Shown here piece by piece: positions 61,901-64,000 of a stretch of DNA of 64,000 bases. The stretch comes from Haliscomenobacter hydrossis DSM 1100 (lineage in GTDB: Bacteria; Bacteroidota; Bacteroidia; Chitinophagales; Saprospiraceae), in assembly GCF_000212735.1 (NCBI RefSeq), contig NC_015510.1:7689001-7753000 (forward strand), given 5' to 3'. Numbering within the stretch: position 1 is the stretch's first letter; each line of letters begins with the position of its first letter. The notes below the pieces were generated by a model. That model worked only from the letters and a program-made list of their open reading frames with translations, had not been told where the DNA came from and did not search any database. Both the position numbers and the translations under genes were made by a program.

Positions 61901-64000
61901 TTGTGTAGCGATGGCTCAAAAAGTAGTGCTTGAAAAACCGGCACCGCCCATTGATATTACAGGTGACCTCATCATTTGTCGTGATGAAACAACAATTCTT
62001 ACGGCTACTCCGGGTTATTCAGCTTACCTCTGGACCAATTCTTCCAACGATACGACCCGATCCATCACCGTATTTTCAGCAGGATCCTATGCGGTACAGG
62101 TATTCGGTACAAATGGCTGTCCCGGCAGTGCACAGGTAGAAGTTGTACAAAGCAGGTTGCCGTTCCCCATTATTGATGGTGATCGATTTTTATGTGAAAA
62201 AGATACCCTCATCTTAGAGGTTGAATCCGGTTTCACGACCTACAACTGGTCAAACGGAGAAACGGACAACAGCATCAACATTACCCAGCCTGGATTGTAT
62301 GGCGTAACGGTAGTTGACCACCTCAATTGTGTGGGTAATGCCTTGATTACTGTATTTTTAAAACTTGCTCCGGAAGTCGAAATCATTGCTCCACGTCAGA
62401 TTTGCCCTGGAGATACGCTTACCTTACAAACTGCAACTACATTTCCAGTGTACCAATGGTCGAATGGCGACAGCTCGGCCATGTCCAGTGTAACCAACCC
62501 GGGAATTTATAGTGTCAGGGTTCAGGCTACAAATGGTTGTTTCAACCAAGATACTTTTTTATTGAAGCAAGCTCCAGTGCCCCAATTTAGTTTTACGGGT
62601 GACCCGTTTTTCTGTGCCGGAAGTGAAACTTCCATTTCGGTCACTACTGGTTTTGAGGAATACACCTGGCTGGATGGTTTTCAGGGCAATACCCGAATTA
62701 TTGGATCACCAGGAACCTATTTTTTGCGGGTGGGCAATACAGTTGGTTGTCGCAAGCTGGATTCGATTCAGGTTGAAAGGATTGCCCTGCCCATTGCTGA
62801 TGCTGGTCCGGATACCGTATTGAATTGTATTTGGAGAACAGTCAATCTGGGTTCCGATAGTTCTAGCATCGGTCAATACATCTGGAACGGACCTGACATC
62901 AACAACACCAACCGAAACACCCGTTTTCCAGGAGTTTCGAGGCCTGGACTTTATACTTTTATGGTCAATGACACCATCCACGGCTGTCAGGGGCTGATCG
63001 ACTCGGTTGAACTACGCGACGTAGCCTATCGCCCCGATGTAGCGGTAAGTGGACAAGGTCAGATTACTTGTCAGGTGGACACCATGCTGTTGTTGGGAAA
63101 TTCAACCCTGCTTGGCAATCGTTATCAGTACCAATGGCTCGATGCCACGGGGCAAGATATCCCCGATGCCCAAAGTCTCCAATTGCTCATCAATCGGGGT
63201 GGGAAATATACCTTGCAACTGATTGATACCCGTACCGGATGTATTGGTGAAGCGGCGTATACTGCGGTTCCAGATACCACTCCACCCGTTGCAGATATTT
63301 ATGGAGTCGAGCCTTTGACTTGTGTACGGGATACCGTTACCCTTAGTGTGACCCAAGCCAGGCCCGGCGAAACCTGGACCTACCAATGGCTCCGCTCAAA
63401 TGCCGGGAATACTGAAAATCTTGTTGCTGGCCCTCGATTGTCTTTGGGGCAGGTGGGTTTGTACCGCTTGAGTGTGCGGAATGTGGACAATGGATGTATT
63501 GCCCAGGATTCGGTACAGATTGTCAAAGACACCCTGGCGCCATTGGCGAACGCCGGACCCGATCAGGAACTTGATTGCAACAACCCTAGCGTTCAAATTG
63601 GTCAAAATGGACAAGCCAATGCTGCCTTTAGATGGTACCAGATCGAAAACGCCTTCTTTAATCGTAGGGAAGCGCAACCAATTGTAGATGAAGAAGGTAC
63701 TTACATTTTAGAAGTAGAGAACTTACAAAATGGTTGCCGCAAAACCGATACTGTCCTCGTGTTGTTGTTTGCCAATTCTCCAGATAGCCTCGATATTAGG
63801 GTGAAACACGTCACTTGTGCCGGGCAAAAAAATGGATCACTTCAGGTCATTGAAGTGAGGGGCGGAGAGGGTCCATTCCTCTATCGCCTGGGTAAACAAG
63901 GGGCTTTTGGTACCAATACAGATTTTAGCGCTTTGCAAGAGGGGGTGTACAACGTAGGAGTACAGGATGTGCGGGGTTGTGAATGGAACGAGGTAGTGAC
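58935..64000 (+). CDS. Giant secreted repeat adhesin (SprB/T9SS-type), 5' part
   Basis: The open frame from the ATG at 58935 runs 1688 codons without a stop and leaves the window. A signal peptide (~residues 1-21, ending FYAQAQ) precedes an N-terminal domain (~22-215) and an Ig/PKD-like domain (~216-300). Then about fourteen tandem repeats of ~70 residues follow (~300-1285). Each carries LCPGE-like, Y-x-W-S-T-G and V-T-x-x-x-G-C motifs; the W-S-T-G tryptophan codons recur every 207-216 bases from 59928 to 62667. Next come three or four larger Ig-like domains starting ADAGPD and, from ~63780, a SprB-type repeat (KHVTCAGQKNGSLQVIEVRGG style). It is probably secreted by type IX secretion and used for gliding or adhesion; the C-terminal sorting domain is not visible. 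Confidence 0.88.
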   Translation, partial: MGIRYLKNSIWVIPILFTFYAQAQRPNIDCRTAKVICSDSTFSFLPIGRGIDDFANPKNSRGCLQRGENFSSWFYFEFRKDMPPNSEVWFKIIDRIEVNCIQDFDFAIFPGELRCDSLGNPIRCSFFQPPTSGLGTFLETGMRPTAQDTSEGLTGDGFLKPMIVQPGQGYFLIVDFFVGVCLPVFDSTKVQDFVFDWDGPAAPFLNCIANPNCDLVQLTVSNDTTVCAGSSLNLRGSATFTNNGETYIWKAKGAGASFIQAQGRNAVLNIPLNFSGRLVYEFIVEEGNCIHADSVVINVTPAPVITLVADTILCPNATTSIQAPLGYATYRWQDGTLGATYPSARAGLYSVTVTSVDGCRAIDSIVIREKTVPNPLILGDSILCPGETSRLSIVANFGTYSWSTGSTASTILVSQAGNYMVTVTDQDGCRISGNKLVEQKSNPPANISGPAFFCQDLSTILVGPDGNFTYRWSTGETTQDIEVSTQSLVGLTVTNEFGCSASSSLNVIERSNPAIQVGGEKFFCGNATATLIADPGFRAYSWSTGATSSSITINTPNTYRVSVTDAFGCQGVAAATIDTIPFPRPVITGKSSLCSGDRSVITPGNFMAYVWSTGATSSSITVSTPNNYSVTVTAANGCRGVDTIPVNVFSNPNPDIQGDLVLCPGESTIMRLANVYSSYSWSSGSSNASVTINQQGPLTVVVRDVNGCTGKDSVNIARVNNPIPSIQGPMELCAGDTVELSGGLGYQFYQWSTGDTIPELQISTGGLYRLTITDFNNCVADTSINVQLLANPKPEIAGDRVICNGSRANLTSTTGYTQYSWSNGRTTPDISVNAPGLYILATTSANGCISRDSIDLRLVNPKFPAGRGEEKILCRGNSAVLDPGSGFNSYLWSTGASTRTITVSLEGRYEIMVVDSNGCATSAFYPVKPVDVDTPIISGPNEICQGQSVLLFALNGSFRKYSWSTRDSSAGITIRNGGTFTLNTIDANGCVAMAQKVVLEKPAPPIDITGDLIICRDETTILTATPGYSAYLWTNSSNDTTRSITVFSAGSYAVQVFGTNGCPGSAQVEVVQSRLPFPIIDGDRFLCEKDTLILEVESGFTTYNWSNGETDNSINITQPGLYGVTVVDHLNCVGNALITVFLKLAPEVEIIAPRQICPGDTLTLQTATTFPVYQWSNGDSSAMSSVTNPGIYSVRVQATNGCFNQDTFLLKQAPVPQFSFTGDPFFCAGSETSISVTTGFEEYTWLDGFQGNTRIIGSPGTYFLRVGNTVGCRKLDSIQVERIALPIADAGPDTVLNCIWRTVNLGSDSSSIGQYIWNGPDINNTNRNTRFPGVSRPGLYTFMVNDTIHGCQGLIDSVELRDVAYRPDVAVSGQGQITCQVDTMLLLGNSTLLGNRYQYQWLDATGQDIPDAQSLQLLINRGGKYTLQLIDTRTGCIGEAAYTAVPDTTPPVADIYGVEPLTCVRDTVTLSVTQARPGETWTYQWLRSNAGNTENLVAGPRLSLGQVGLYRLSVRNVDNGCIAQDSVQIVKDTLAPLANAGPDQELDCNNPSVQIGQNGQANAAFRWYQIENAFFNRREAQPIVDEEGTYILEVENLQNGCRKTDTVLVLLFANSPDSLDIRVKHVTCAGQKNGSLQVIEVRGGEGPFLYRLGKQGAFGTNTDFSALQEGVYNVGVQDVRGCEWNEVV

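Overview
The window looks like a chromosomal segment of a Bacteroidota bacterium, most likely from the Saprospiria (Haliscomenobacter/Lewinella-like). This rests on gene content and sequence style, since no database search was possible. Supporting signs are Bacteroidota-type promoters (TAnnTTTG -7 boxes), weak Shine-Dalgarno signals, a TonB-dependent receptor, many conserved secreted proteins, a giant multi-domain adhesin with a SprB-type repeat, and intergenic hairpins built around a GGTCrCyGAGCGAAGCCGAGG core.

Left part (1-14.8 kb): a PhoPQ-related protein cut by the window edge, a secreted sialidase-like protein with a large propeller/toroid protein, an alditol-oxidase-like flavoprotein, an EamA exporter overlapping a GNAT acetyltransferase, an A-type Fe-S carrier, a Gfo/Idh/MocA oxidoreductase, an HAD-IIA phosphatase, a 4HB sensor-like protein, a subtilase and a GDPD lipoprotein. 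An IS630-type element with a -1 slippery site follows at 14.8-16.0 kb.

Middle (16-50 kb): mostly housekeeping and envelope genes. They are a hemoglobin-type TonB receptor, a MoeB/ThiF-rhodanese protein, acetyl-CoA synthetase, a tri-heme cytochrome with an apparent 3' frameshift, an acyl-CoA dehydrogenase with two identical operator-like palindromes, TIGR02757 plus RecX, MscS, RecQ, a YncE/alkaline phosphatase fusion, DedA, an M16 protease, Ffh, an OmpA protein paired with a four-repeat HhH protein, a DagK-like lipid kinase and a GT39-type glycosyltransferase. Many genes, especially convergent pairs, are separated by long inverted repeats, which probably serve as terminators and belong to a few dispersed repeat families.

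Accessory stretch (50.3-56.7 kb): a visibly AT-richer island. One gene of about 470 codons has been split by two different insertion sequences (IS5/IS903-type and IS1-type). Both have identifiable ends and target duplications, and removing them in silico restores one open frame. Two paralogous membrane proteins, a tiny ORF resembling an effector-associated domain and a perfect 42-bp inverted repeat follow.

Right part (56.7-64 kb): deoxynucleoside kinase, GatC, a LolD/MacB-like ABC ATPase, then the start of a giant secreted adhesin with about fourteen 70-residue repeats that runs off the window. No rRNA, tRNA or CRISPR array was seen. One structured small RNA candidate lies at 19.7-19.85 kb.
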